Assembly (NCBI GenBank): GCA_001411745.2
Contig: LIQB01000006.1
Span: 98,687-162,686, forward strand
Reading direction: 5' to 3'
Length of the DNA: 64,000 nucleotides
DNA from: Psychrobacter glacincola
GTDB lineage: Bacteria; Pseudomonadota; Gammaproteobacteria; Pseudomonadales; Moraxellaceae
Shown here: positions 1 to 9,322 of the stretch, piece by piece
Position numbering within the stretch: position 1 is the first letter of the stretch
Layout of the letters: each line of letters starts with the position of its first letter
Notes under the pieces: generated by a model
The model's database searches: none
The model's input: only the letters and a program-made list of their open reading frames with translations
What the model was told of the DNA's origin: nothing
Translations under genes and position numbers: made by a program

Positions 1-1
1 T

Positions 2-92
2 TGGAGGAGACGGAGAGATTCGAACTCTCGAAGGGCTACAAACCCTTGTCGGTTTTCAAGACCGGTGCATTCAACCACTCTGCCACGTCTCC
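2..92 (-). tRNA. tRNA-Ser (UGA anticodon)
   Basis: Read on the minus strand this folds as a class II tRNA. The acceptor stem GGAGACG pairs with CGTCTCC, a long variable arm is present, and the T-loop GTTCGAATC is intact. The anticodon loop CTTGAAA gives UGA, which decodes UCA. CCA is encoded at the 3' end. The discriminator base reads as T where bacterial tRNA-Ser usually has G. Confidence 0.95.
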
Positions 93-254
93 ATTTGTGC
101 GTTATTATAGCGATATAACATGAAAATGCAAGCAATTAATTGCACAAATTTAAATTATTTTGATGCTATCGTCGATTCAGTTTAAAAGAGAGTCAAGGCA
201 ACTGCATGCAGAGGTATATATGATACTTACAGCGAGGTTAGCGCGGTCACTCTA

Positions 255-1445
255 TTATAGAGAATTGACGATAGGTTTTTTATGAGAAGCCAGATGTAGA
301 CACATATCTAGCAGTCTATTGGCATAACCCCATTCGTTGTCATACCATGCAAAAACCTTGTACTGGCTATCCACTTGCATGAGCTGCTGACCATCAATGA
401 TCAAAGACTCAGTCTGATGGATAAAATCACTGGATACCAATGGCTCATCCGTATAAGCCATGATGTCACGCAAATGTGCCTGACTGGCAGATTTGAGTGC
501 CTCGCGGACTGCCTCGACAGACACATCGGGCGTATCAAAAACAAAAGTCACATCAATAGCTGCGACATCAATGGTAGGCACTCGTATGGAATGCCCATTT
601 ATCTTGCCTATCATCGACGGGAGCACACGCTCTGTCGCCGCGATACTGCTAGAGGTGGTTGGGATAATGTTATAACCAGACGCTCGCGCGCGTCTTGGGT
701 CACGGTGCGCTTGATCAAGCACCGTTTGGTCAGCCGTGACAGCATGAATCTCTGTCATCATCGCTGACTTTACCCCAAATGCGGTATCAAGCGTCGCAAT
801 CAAGGGAACCAAGGCCTGCGTGGTACAAGAAACGCTCGATATAATCGGCAGCTCACGTGTTAGCTCATCAGTATTAACGCCCATAACGATACAAGCATCG
901 ACATCATCGAATGGTGCCGCACCGATAATCACCTGCTGCGCCCCAGCCACTATGTGCAGTTGTGCTTGCTCATAAGAGCGAAAATGTCCGGTACACTCTA
1001 GTACCACATCGACACCCAGCGCCTGCCAAGGCAACTGCGCAGGGTTAGGTTCTGAGAATAAATTGATACAATAGGTATAATTGTTTTTTGTCAGACAAAG
1101 CTGTGTGGCGCTATTATTGTTACCGTCATCGCTCGCTTCATCGTTGCTACTCGCCACAATATCAGCACTGACCCCAAGGCGACTTAGGCGACCATGCGTG
1201 CTGTCAAACTTTAATAAATGCAGCAAAATATCCGCTGGTGCTAAATCATTAATTGCCACGACATGGATCGCACGGCCTAATACCTCAAAGCGCTCTAGCA
1301 ATGCCCGCAAAACGTTGCGCCCTATACGTCCAAAACCATTGATAGCAATCCTCAGTGGCTGTGTATGCTCACTAGATGCATGAAACGCCGCTGCTGCTAC
1401 TGGGTCAGACGTTAATTGATAAGTGGCGCTCGAAAAATCAGGCAT
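255..1445 (-). CDS. GAPDH / erythrose-4-phosphate dehydrogenase family protein
   Basis: NAD-dependent phosphorylating aldehyde dehydrogenase of the GAPDH superfamily, cytosolic. The Rossmann motif GFGRIG is at residues 37-42, after an extension of about 30 residues. The catalytic Cys207 lies in SVSCTTQAL and the partner His234 in EIHAVTADQ; WYDNEWGYANR is near the C-terminus. DQTVLDQAHRDPRRARA resembles E. coli Epd (erythrose-4-phosphate, vitamin B6 route) at least as much as GapA, so substrate cannot be fixed from sequence. Two oddities: the usual SCTTN reads SCTTQ, and residues about 96-118 form an Asn/Ser/Asp-rich insertion. It is 396 aa against about 335 for the family. It stands alone, without pgk or fba beside it. 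Confidence 0.85.
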   Translation of the reverse strand: MPDFSSATYQLTSDPVAAAAFHASSEHTQPLRIAINGFGRIGRNVLRALLERFEVLGRAIHVVAINDLAPADILLHLLKFDSTHGRLSRLGVSADIVASSNDEASDDGNNNSATQLCLTKNNYTYCINLFSEPNPAQLPWQALGVDVVLECTGHFRSYEQAQLHIVAGAQQVIIGAAPFDDVDACIVMGVNTDELTRELPIISSVSCTTQALVPLIATLDTAFGVKSAMMTEIHAVTADQTVLDQAHRDPRRARASGYNIIPTTSSSIAATERVLPSMIGKINGHSIRVPTIDVAAIDVTFVFDTPDVSVEAVREALKSASQAHLRDIMAYTDEPLVSSDFIHQTESLIIDGQQLMQVDSQYKVFAWYDNEWGYANRLLDMCLHLASHKKPIVNSL

Positions 1446-1620
1446 AAAAAGATATCGCTATAAAGGGATAAAAAATTGAGCACTACAAAGTCAGCGCTAC
1501 AATGAGACAAAACCAACAAGTCGTTAATCGGCTCTAAGGATTGTTATATAAATGCTAAATGGCTTTGGTGAATGCTTGAACCCTGAATTGTCATACTCAG
1601 TATCAAGACGCCATTCAGTA

Positions 1621-3549
1621 TTAGGGCGTTATAAAAATCAGTGCCAAACGAATGGCATTATAATCAATACTTTGCTTAAGATGATCGAATATTGGACGCA
1701 ATTTAATACTGCCATCATCATTGAAATCATTTGGATTATTGGCGACTTTAATCGCGACATAGGCATTACCAACCGCCGTCATCACCTCATCCTCTGGCCG
1801 CAAATGATCACAAGCGAGACTTGGATCTTGAGATTTTAGGTCAGCAATATGACGCATGATGGTCGATTGTGAAAGCTGACGGGCTTGTGAGATTTCTGCA
1901 ATCGATAAGCTCTCCTCTAATAATAATCGCGTCGCAAGCAAGGTACTGTCTGATTTGTCAGAAACTTGATTGCCCAGCTTCTGTTTTTTGTCTATTTGCG
2001 CTTGTTGTTGCTCGCGGCGCTTTTTTTGCAAAGTGGAGTAAGCGTCAATCACTGATTTACTCAGCGTACCGCCCGATTTTAAAATAAATTTTTCATGTGC
2101 CTGCGTCATGCTCTCTTCATCAAGCATCGAATAATTGGCATCAGCTTCTTCTGACAGCACCAAAAATCGTTTATCCGCGCCGCGTGCTAGCGGATCAAGC
2201 TGCAAACTCATGTCGTTCATACCGAGCAGCTGCAAACCTGCCAGCGACTTTAACCGTGACAATGCTACATAGCCCTGCCCCAACTCAAAAGTACGTGATA
2301 AGTCAATCTCAGCAGCATCGAGGGTCATGCCTTGTGATTTATGAATGGTAATCGCCCATGCTAGACATAATGGCACTTGCTCATAGCTTGCCAGCACATC
2401 TCCTGTCTCATCTTCGATAATCCATTCTTCAGGCTCAGCGACAACTTCACGCCCTGAATTGAGCCGAACCACGGGCATTTTTTGCGTCGTTGGCTTTTTG
2501 GCTTTGGATTTCTCTTTTATGGCTTTTTTACTTTTGCCTTTTACATTCTTATCAGTCTCACTTTCAGCACTGTCGTCATCGTCTTCGATTAAATCATCAC
2601 TGCTGTCTTTGCTATCATCATTAATTTTAACAGCGGCAAAGCCAATCAGCTCACCCATCGTACCGTTGGACACGCCAAGTTCGGTATTGTTTTTGATAAA
2701 CATCACCTTAGCACCGACTTTTAGTACCAAATCATCTTGGGTACGTACCGTTTTTTTAAGCGTCTCAACCAATTTACTATCGCCCGTAGACGTGGCGGTA
2801 AAGCGCATCATCTCGCCCTCTAACGCCGCAAGCTCTTTATCATTGATGCTATTAACGTTGAGATTGTGGGTATAAAGACGGGTACGTTTGATATCGACAT
2901 TTTGGTCAAAAGTCGCCTCCAGCGCGGCAATCGATTCAAAAGTGACTTCCTGACGACGAATTTGGTTGAGAATATCGTCCAAATCAAGCCCGCCATTTGC
3001 CGCTTCACTAATCTGCCTGTGTTGCTCAGACAGATAGCAAATATGGAACTTGGCATCAAGCCACGCTTCAGACATAAAGGCAAATTTTTCACGGTTGGTT
3101 TCACCCTTACTACCAATCGGCGGCAGCTGGAAAAAATCGCCAGCTACGACCACTTGGATACCACCAAAGGCTTTGTCATTTTTGCGGATATGCTTGAGTA
3201 CTTGGCTGACCAAATTGAGCTGCTTAGCATGCAACATCGATATCTCATCAATGACCAATACCGCGGTGTCTTTTAGTCGGTCTGCCAAAAACTGCTTGCG
3301 TGATAACGTAGTCAAGTCGCGGTCGCTTAACTCATCTTTGATACCGATGCCGGACCAGCTATGAATCGTTGTGCCATTCATGTGTGTGGCAGCAATACCG
3401 GTACTCGCAGTGACGGCGACAGGCACACGGCGCGCACGCAGATAGTCGATATATTGATTGAGAGTATAAGTCTTACCTGAACCTGCTGAGCCAGTCAAAA
3501 AGACATTTTGACCCGTTTTTAAGATATCAAGAGCAGAAGATTGACGCAT
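1621..3549 (-). CDS. Pif1-like DNA helicase with C-terminal helix-turn-helix
   Basis: Superfamily 1B ATP-dependent helicase. Walker A GSAGSGKT is at residues 20-27, Walker B LVIDEIS at 98-104, AGDFFQLPPI near 136-145, and the C-terminal helicase motifs ITIHKSQGMTLD near 400-411 and GQGYVALSR at 424-432. After the helicase core, residues about 538-573 (LSIAEISQARQLSQSTIMRHIADL) look like the HTH found at the end of RecQ-type and some Pif1-like proteins. An insertion at about 309-357 is first Asp/Ser/Glu-rich and then Lys-rich, and probably disordered. By family it should unwind DNA in replication or repair; the actual role is inferred. It is transcribed as a single gene, with no obvious partner. 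Confidence 0.85.
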   Translation of the reverse strand: MRQSSALDILKTGQNVFLTGSAGSGKTYTLNQYIDYLRARRVPVAVTASTGIAATHMNGTTIHSWSGIGIKDELSDRDLTTLSRKQFLADRLKDTAVLVIDEISMLHAKQLNLVSQVLKHIRKNDKAFGGIQVVVAGDFFQLPPIGSKGETNREKFAFMSEAWLDAKFHICYLSEQHRQISEAANGGLDLDDILNQIRRQEVTFESIAALEATFDQNVDIKRTRLYTHNLNVNSINDKELAALEGEMMRFTATSTGDSKLVETLKKTVRTQDDLVLKVGAKVMFIKNNTELGVSNGTMGELIGFAAVKINDDSKDSSDDLIEDDDDSAESETDKNVKGKSKKAIKEKSKAKKPTTQKMPVVRLNSGREVVAEPEEWIIEDETGDVLASYEQVPLCLAWAITIHKSQGMTLDAAEIDLSRTFELGQGYVALSRLKSLAGLQLLGMNDMSLQLDPLARGADKRFLVLSEEADANYSMLDEESMTQAHEKFILKSGGTLSKSVIDAYSTLQKKRREQQQAQIDKKQKLGNQVSDKSDSTLLATRLLLEESLSIAEISQARQLSQSTIMRHIADLKSQDPSLACDHLRPEDEVMTAVGNAYVAIKVANNPNDFNDDGSIKLRPIFDHLKQSIDYNAIRLALIFITP

Positions 3550-3839
3550 ATATCTAAACCAATTAAGTTAATAGTAATAAGAAAAACAGCTTAAGAGCAA
3601 ATAATAAGAGAAAAAGCTGCTAACAATTATAGCAGCTACATCTGTTTCGCGGACGACTTTCACCCTGATAAGCCACATAACTTAAAGTTATACGATACGA
3701 AATATATCATTATAAAAAGTCATTATCGCTCATCGCTAAAGCTCAGTACGATAGGGTCATAGCTTGGTCCGGATGGCCAAATATTTATGCTTAAGTCGTT
3801 TGTTCTTAACTAGCCATAATACACAACAAGGAGTCGTTA

Positions 3840-5366
3840 ATGTTATACGCCTATCCCAATACTGAAAATAGTCCTGTTCAATTCCGCAAAAAATATGACA
3901 ACTTCATCAATGGTGAGTGGGTCGCACCAATCGATGGTGAATACTTTGACAACTCAAGTCCAATCGATGGTAAAACCTTCTGTCAGATTGCGCGCTCTAA
4001 AGCTGCCGATGTTGAAGCAGCACTAGATGCAGCTCATGCGGCAAAAGACGCATGGGGCAAAACCAGTGTCACTGATCGCTCTAATATGTTGCTTAAACTT
4101 GCCGACGGTATCGAAGCCAATTTAGAGGCAATCGCTATCGCCGAAAGCTATGAGAATGGCAAACCAGTACGTGAGACCCTCGCCGCTGATATTCCAATCG
4201 CCATTGACCATTTGCGTTATTTTGCGGGCGTTATCCGCGCACAAGAAGGCGGCATTAGCCAAATTGATGAAGATACGGTTGCCTATCATTTCCATGAACC
4301 TCTAGGCGTTGTTGGTCAAATCATTCCTTGGAACTTCCCTATTCTAATGGCGATTTGGAAAATCGCCCCAGCCCTTGCTGCGGGTAACTGTATCGTCCTC
4401 AAGCCTGCCGAGCAAACGCCAGCTTCTGTTTTATACATGCTTGACGTCATAGGCGCGGCGGATATTTTACCTAAAGGCGTACTAAACGTCATTAACGGCT
4501 TTGGTGTAGAAGCCGGTAAGCCAATCGCTTCCAACCCACGTATCGATAAAGTGTCCTTTACGGGTGAAACCACCACTGGTCGCTTAATTATGCAATACGC
4601 CAGTGAAAATATCATTCCGGTCACGCTAGAGCTGGGCGGCAAAAGCCCAAATATCTTCTTTGCTGATATCATGGATGAGGACGATGACTTCTTAGATAAA
4701 GCCGTTGAAGGCTTGGTGATGTTTGCACTGAACCAAGGCGAAGTTTGCACTTGCCCATCACGCGCCCTCGTACACGAAAGCATCTATGATGAATTTATGA
4801 AACGCTGTATCGCTCGCGTTAAAGCCATTAAAATGGGCAACCCGCTTGATACCGATACCATGATTGGTGCGCAAGCCAGCTCAGATCAGTTAGAAAAAAT
4901 CCTATCTTATCTTGATATCGGTAAAAAAGAAGGTGCAAAAATCCTTGTGGGCGGTGAACTTGCCAAACATGATGGCGACATGGCAAACGGCTATTATGTG
5001 CAGCCAACGATCTTTGAAGGCACGAATGATATGCGCGTGTTCCAAGAAGAAATCTTTGGCCCCGTACTCGCTGTCACCACTTTTAAAGACGATGAAGAAG
5101 CAATGACTCTCGCCAATGACACTTTATATGGTCTTGGTGCTGGCGTCTGGACGCGTAACGGCACTCGCGCATATCGCTTCGGTCGTGGTATTAAAGCGGG
5201 TCGCGTTTGGACGAATTGTTATCACCTTTATCCTGCGCATTCAGCGTTTGGTGGGTATAAGCAATCTGGTATCGGTCGTGAAAACCATTTAATGATGCTC
5301 GATCATTATCAGCAGACCAAAAACATGCTGGTCTCTTATAGTCCTAAAGCAATGGGCTTCTTTTAA
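3840..5366 (+). CDS. NAD-dependent aldehyde dehydrogenase (ExaC/AldB-like)
   Basis: Oxidises an aldehyde to its acid, presumably the product of the alcohol dehydrogenases that follow. It is 508 aa, normal for the family. The oxyanion Asn165 sits in PWNFP, catalytic Glu264 in LELGGKSP and catalytic Cys303 in GEVCTC, with a second Cys at 305. The C-terminal half has the family motifs [10 protein letters not shown] and [12 protein letters not shown]. An AAGGAG ribosome site lies about 8 bases before the ATG. It is followed after 97 bases by a zinc alcohol dehydrogenase on the same strand, then by a DUF779 gene, a family commonly found next to this ALDH type. Acetaldehyde is the likely substrate, inferred from ExaC relatives. 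Confidence 0.92.
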   Translation: MLYAYPNTENSPVQFRKKYDNFINGEWVAPIDGEYFDNSSPIDGKTFCQIARSKAADVEAALDAAHAAKDAWGKTSVTDRSNMLLKLADGIEANLEAIAIAESYENGKPVRETLAADIPIAIDHLRYFAGVIRAQEGGISQIDEDTVAYHFHEPLGVVGQIIPWNFPILMAIWKIAPALAAGNCIVLKPAEQTPASVLYMLDVIGAADILPKGVLNVINGFGVEAGKPIASNPRIDKVSFTGETTTGRLIMQYASENIIPVTLELGGKSPNIFFADIMDEDDDFLDKAVEGLVMFALNQGEVCTCPSRALVHESIYDEFMKRCIARVKAIKMGNPLDTDTMIGAQASSDQLEKILSYLDIGKKEGAKILVGGELAKHDGDMANGYYVQPTIFEGTNDMRVFQEEIFGPVLAVTTFKDDEEAMTLANDTLYGLGAGVWTRNGTRAYRFGRGIKAGRVWTNCYHLYPAHSAFGGYKQSGIGRENHLMMLDHYQQTKNMLVSYSPKAMGFF

Positions 5367-5463
5367 TTCTGTTTTTCAAAGCACTTTATGGCAAAACCGT
5401 AAAGTGCGACCTCGATGCTCGCCGAGCATCTTAATGTAAAGAACGATGACAAGGAGTTACAAC

Positions 5464-6492
5464 GTGAGTAATAAAATGAAAGCGGCCGTGCTGCATGAAT
5501 TCGGACAACCCTTAGAAATTGAAGAAGTAGATATTCCAACCGCAGGTGCTGGTCAAATCGTTGTAAAAATGCAGGCATCAGGTGTCTGTCATACCGATTT
5601 GCATGCCATTGAGGGCGATTGGCCAGTCAAACCTAGCCCACCGTTTATCCCAGGTCACGAAGGCGTTGGTCTTATCACCGCCGTTGGTGAAAATGTCCAC
5701 CATGTCAAAGAAGGCGACCGAGTCGGTATCCCTTGGCTCTACTCTGCTTGTGGACACTGTACCCATTGCTTAGGTGGTTGGGAAACTTTATGCGAAAGCC
5801 AACAAAACTCTGGTTACTCTGTAAACGGCAGCTTTGCAGAATATGTACTAGCAGATGCCAACTATGTCGGTATCATCCCTGAAAGCGTTGACTCTATTGA
5901 AATTGCACCAGTGTTATGTGCAGGTGTCACGGTCTACAAAGGTCTAAAAATGACCGACACCAAGCCAGGCGATTGGGTCGTCATTTCAGGTATCGGCGGT
6001 TTGGGACATATGGCAGTTCAGTATGCCATTGCGATGGGATTGAACGTTGCTGCTGTGGATATTGATGACGAAAAACTGGCATTCGCTAAAAAACTGGGTG
6101 CCAAAGTCACTGTTAATGCGAAAAATACTGACCCTGCTGAATATCTACAAAAAGAAATCGGCGGTGCTCACGGTGCGCTCGTGACAGCGGTATCTTCAAA
6201 AGCCTTTGATCAAGCATTAGGCATGTTACGACGCGGTGGTACTTTAGTCTGTAATGGTCTACCAACGGGCGAATTCCCAGTATCCATTTTTGATACTGTT
6301 TTAAACGGTATTACCATTCGTGGCTCAATCGTTGGTACGCGTCTCGACTTGCAAGAGTCGCTAGACATGGCAGCAGCAGGCAAAGTAAAAGCCACCGTTG
6401 CCGCTGAGCCACTAGAAAATATCAATGATATCTTCGATCGTATGCGTGATGGCAAAATCGAAGGTCGCATTGTCATTGACTATAGTCTGTAG
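5464..6492 (+). CDS. adhP: Zinc-dependent alcohol dehydrogenase (AdhP type)
   Basis: Medium-chain alcohol dehydrogenase that interconverts primary alcohols and aldehydes with NAD. Catalytic zinc ligands Cys42 and His65 are in GVCHTD and PGHEG, with a third Cys near 152 (VLCAGVT). The structural zinc lobe has Cys96, 99, 102 and 110. The nucleotide motif is GIGGLGH. Start choice: a GTG at 5464 lies 7 bases after GGAG, whereas the upstream in-frame ATG (5446) overlaps that site and the ATG at 5476 is too far from it. Length is 342 aa, standard for AdhP. It sits directly downstream of the aldehyde dehydrogenase, and the two probably form one operon oxidising ethanol or similar alcohols. Confidence 0.93.
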   Translation: MSNKMKAAVLHEFGQPLEIEEVDIPTAGAGQIVVKMQASGVCHTDLHAIEGDWPVKPSPPFIPGHEGVGLITAVGENVHHVKEGDRVGIPWLYSACGHCTHCLGGWETLCESQQNSGYSVNGSFAEYVLADANYVGIIPESVDSIEIAPVLCAGVTVYKGLKMTDTKPGDWVVISGIGGLGHMAVQYAIAMGLNVAAVDIDDEKLAFAKKLGAKVTVNAKNTDPAEYLQKEIGGAHGALVTAVSSKAFDQALGMLRRGGTLVCNGLPTGEFPVSIFDTVLNGITIRGSIVGTRLDLQESLDMAAAGKVKATVAAEPLENINDIFDRMRDGKIEGRIVIDYSL

Positions 6493-6573
6493 CAACAATT
6501 ATGTAGCCATATGCTTTATGATATTTTGAGACTCGTAATACCGTCTCAATGACTGGCTAGAGTAATAATTAGT

Positions 6574-6637
6574 AAAGGGTCGTATCGTTTTCAACCACAT
6601 ATGATAAATGATGTGAGTGAATATGATGCGACCCTTT
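6574..6637 (+). terminator. Terminator-like hairpin after the ADH gene
   Basis: AAAGGGTCG (6574-6582) and CGACCCTTT (6629-6637) are perfect inverted repeats followed by ATTTTC. The loop is long (46 bases) and contains a smaller ACAT/ATGT pair. It probably ends or attenuates the ALDH-ADH transcript before the DUF779 gene. Confidence 0.5.
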
Positions 6638-6698
6638 ATTTTCTACTCAGTATGATTATGAAAGACATCCGTTCGGGTCTAACGATAGGGAAATCATT

Positions 6699-7025
6699 AT
6701 GAAAGTCACAGCGACAGAGTCCTGCAAAGCATTAATCGACTTACTAAAATCTAAGCACGGCGAGCTGATGTTTCATCAATCAGGCGGCTGCTGCGATGGC
6801 AGTTCACCCATGTGTTATCCATTGGGCGAATTTAAAGTAGGCGGACAAGACGTACTCATCGGTGAGCTGGTTGGCTGTCCATTTTATATGGGTAAAGCTC
6901 AGCATAAGCTCTGGCAACATACCGATCTAACAATAGATGTGGTCGATGGACGCGGAGCCAGTTTTTCGCTTGAAATACCAGAAGGTAAGCGCTTTATCGT
7001 ACGTTCAGAGATATGTGCTATATAA
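6699..7025 (+). CDS. DUF779 family protein
   Basis: A 108-aa soluble protein of the DUF779 family, which is repeatedly found beside aldehyde dehydrogenases and has no established function. The hallmark is a Cys-rich stretch, SGGCCDGSSPMCYP near residues 28-41, plus a fourth Cys in LVGCPFYMG, which could bind a metal or act in redox. The remainder is compact alpha/beta with no signal peptide or membrane segment. It lies 206 bases after the alcohol dehydrogenase, beyond a terminator-like hairpin, and before a GMC oxidoreductase on the same strand. The context suggests a helper for alcohol/aldehyde oxidation; that is inference. Confidence 0.85.
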   Translation: MKVTATESCKALIDLLKSKHGELMFHQSGGCCDGSSPMCYPLGEFKVGGQDVLIGELVGCPFYMGKAQHKLWQHTDLTIDVVDGRGASFSLEIPEGKRFIVRSEICAI

Positions 7026-7221
7026 GTTTAAATAGCATACACCAGCGGTTTAATGTCCTAGTATTGTTTTGCCATGCCATATGTTGATCGATAAACACCC
7101 CTTAGTCATTTTTATTTTATTATTCCAGCAAAATAATAGATACTGTAATGCGTACCCTATTTCAATAAACGCGTTTTAACGAGCACGTTTTACTCAGCAT
7201 GGATGCTAGAAGGAATGTAAA

Positions 7222-8850
7222 ATGGAATTTGATAAAAAATTTGATTACGTCATCGTTGGTGGTGGTTCAGCTGGCTGCGTACTTGCTAGCCGATTAACAG
7301 AAAACCCAGACATTAGTGTCTGCTTATTAGAATATGGCGGTGAAGGCAAAGACCTTGCTGTCCGTGTCCCTGCCGGACTGATTTTGATGGTGCCAGGCAA
7401 GCCGCTGAAACTGAATAATTGGTGCTTTCACACCACGCCGCAAGCGCATCTGAACAACCGTCGTGGCTTCCAACCACGTGGTCAATGCTTAGGCGGTTCA
7501 TCCGCTATCAATGCCATGATTTATACCCGTGGTAGTGCGCTCGATTATGAACGTTGGGTAGAACAAGGCTGTACTGGCTGGGGATTTGATGATGTACTGC
7601 CCTACTTTATCAAAGCAGAAAATAATATTCATGGTAGCGGCGAGCTTCATGGTGATAGTGGTCCGCTGCATGTCAGCGACTTACTGAGTCCGCGTGATAT
7701 CTCCAAAGCATTCGTAGAAGCCGCCATCACCAATGGTTTAGATCATAATCAAGATTTTAATGGCGAAAAGCAAGACGGTACAGGGCTATATCAAGTCACC
7801 CACTTTCATGGCGAAAAACAAGGTCAACGCTGCTCTGCGGCAGCGGCTTATCTACATCCAGTACAAAACCGATCAAATCTGACCGTCATCACCCACGCCC
7901 AAGCCAACCGCGTCATCTTTGAAGACAAACAAGCCGTTGGTGTCGCTTATGAAAAAGATGGCGTCGAGCATGCGGTTATGGCGCGTCATGAAGTGATATT
8001 ATCTGGGGGCACTTTTGGCTCACCCAAAGTCCTGATGTTGTCAGGTATTGGACCTGCTGAGCATCTACAATCGCATGGCATCGACGTCGTGGTAGATGCG
8101 CCCGATGTTGGTGGTAATCTACAAGATCACTTAGATGTCGTTTTTGATTACGAGGTCAATACCACTGACGTCATCGGTATTGGTATGGCGACGATTTCGA
8201 CATTGACCAAAAGTATTCGGCAGTGGAGAAAGGATGGTACAGGCCTCTTGTCTACCAACTATGCTGAAGCGGGCGCGTTCTTTAGTGTCGGTGATGATCC
8301 AAAAGAGTGGCCAAATACCCAACTGCACTTTGTCATATCCCGTGTGATTGAGCACGGTCGTGATCTCAGACGTGGCTTTGCGGTCTCTTGTCACAGTTGC
8401 TACCTACGCCCTGAAAGCCGCGGTACGGTCAGACTGGACTCCGCCGACCCCTCAGATGCGGTATTGATTGATCCAAACTACCTCTCACACCCAAAAGATG
8501 TGGAATATATGATTGCAGGCGCGGAGCGTACGCGCGCCATCATGCAAGAATCACCCATCGCCAAATATATTACTGAAGACTACCCTGCTCCCTATATCGA
8601 AAAAGACGGTATGCTCGGCTATATCCGCAACAAATCAGATACCATTTATCATCCTGTCGGCACTTGCCGTATGGGTTCAGATGACCAATCCGTGGTTGAT
8701 TTGCAATTAAAAGTACGCGGTGTAAATGGATTAAGGGTCATCGATGCCTCAATCATGCCGACTCTCATCAGCGGTAACACCAATGCGCCAACGATTATGA
8801 TTGCTGAAAAACTCGCAGATCTTATCAAAGCAAATCACGGTCATATCTAA
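7222..8850 (+). CDS. GMC family FAD-dependent alcohol/choline dehydrogenase
   Basis: FAD-dependent dehydrogenase of the glucose-methanol-choline family, 542 aa. The FAD-binding motif GGGSAG is at residues 13-18, GMC signature 1 corresponds to [18 protein letters not shown], and signature 2 to [17 protein letters not shown]. The C-terminal catalytic region has [10 protein letters not shown] and [17 protein letters not shown]. Relatives include BetA (choline) and AlkJ (aliphatic alcohols). There is no signal peptide, so it should act in the cytoplasm or at the inner membrane face. With no betaine aldehyde dehydrogenase or BetI beside it and an ADH/ALDH pair upstream, an aliphatic alcohol seems more likely than choline, but the substrate is not readable from sequence. 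Confidence 0.88.
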   Translation: MEFDKKFDYVIVGGGSAGCVLASRLTENPDISVCLLEYGGEGKDLAVRVPAGLILMVPGKPLKLNNWCFHTTPQAHLNNRRGFQPRGQCLGGSSAINAMIYTRGSALDYERWVEQGCTGWGFDDVLPYFIKAENNIHGSGELHGDSGPLHVSDLLSPRDISKAFVEAAITNGLDHNQDFNGEKQDGTGLYQVTHFHGEKQGQRCSAAAAYLHPVQNRSNLTVITHAQANRVIFEDKQAVGVAYEKDGVEHAVMARHEVILSGGTFGSPKVLMLSGIGPAEHLQSHGIDVVVDAPDVGGNLQDHLDVVFDYEVNTTDVIGIGMATISTLTKSIRQWRKDGTGLLSTNYAEAGAFFSVGDDPKEWPNTQLHFVISRVIEHGRDLRRGFAVSCHSCYLRPESRGTVRLDSADPSDAVLIDPNYLSHPKDVEYMIAGAERTRAIMQESPIAKYITEDYPAPYIEKDGMLGYIRNKSDTIYHPVGTCRMGSDDQSVVDLQLKVRGVNGLRVIDASIMPTLISGNTNAPTIMIAEKLADLIKANHGHI

Positions 8851-9322
8851 TGATATCACGCCATAAAACATAGGAAGATATGCGTCTTATAATTAGTATT
8901 TTTATTTAAGAAACTTATTTACTAAAACTTTATATTCAATAAAATGAAAATAAGCGAATTATATAAAATTTTAACCTTTGTTTTTTCGTGATTATTTTAT
9001 CAGCATTTCTAAAATAAGGAGGAACTCTAACAAATTCGGCAATAAAGATATTAAAACAGAACGTTTTCTATCAAATTAGCTTACGGATGTCTTGCATTAC
9101 CACTGTTGAACAGAGTATATTTAAACCACTTATTTATATCGGTATTTTTTGCAAATCTGAATAATGGTTAATACAACCTGAAATATTTTTTATTTTGCAT
9201 ATTAGAAACACGATATAAACAATTGCTTTAAAGGGAATTAAAAGCACGCTCATTATATTTATAGGTCAAAAACGATCTTATAAATATATTGGCGACTATT
9301 TATCATTACATAGGATGTAATA
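8851..9322. other. Intergenic region upstream of the peptide transporter operon
   Basis: 472 bases, very AT-rich, with no credible ORF. An AAGGAGG stretch near 9016-9022 resembles a ribosome site but no start codon follows it. The promoter and leader of the transporter operon should lie here; I could not pick a convincing -35/-10 pair. Confidence 0.5.

Noticed and set aside
4316..4783. 155-codon minus-strand frame inside the aldehyde dehydrogenase
   Set aside because: Antisense shadow of a strongly conserved gene.
5446..5463. Upstream ATG of the alcohol dehydrogenase
   Set aside because: It overlaps the ribosome site that serves the GTG at 5464, and its added residues are not conserved-looking.
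9016..9040. AAGGAGG in the dppA upstream spacer as sign of a leader peptide
   Set aside because: No start codon follows within usable distance.
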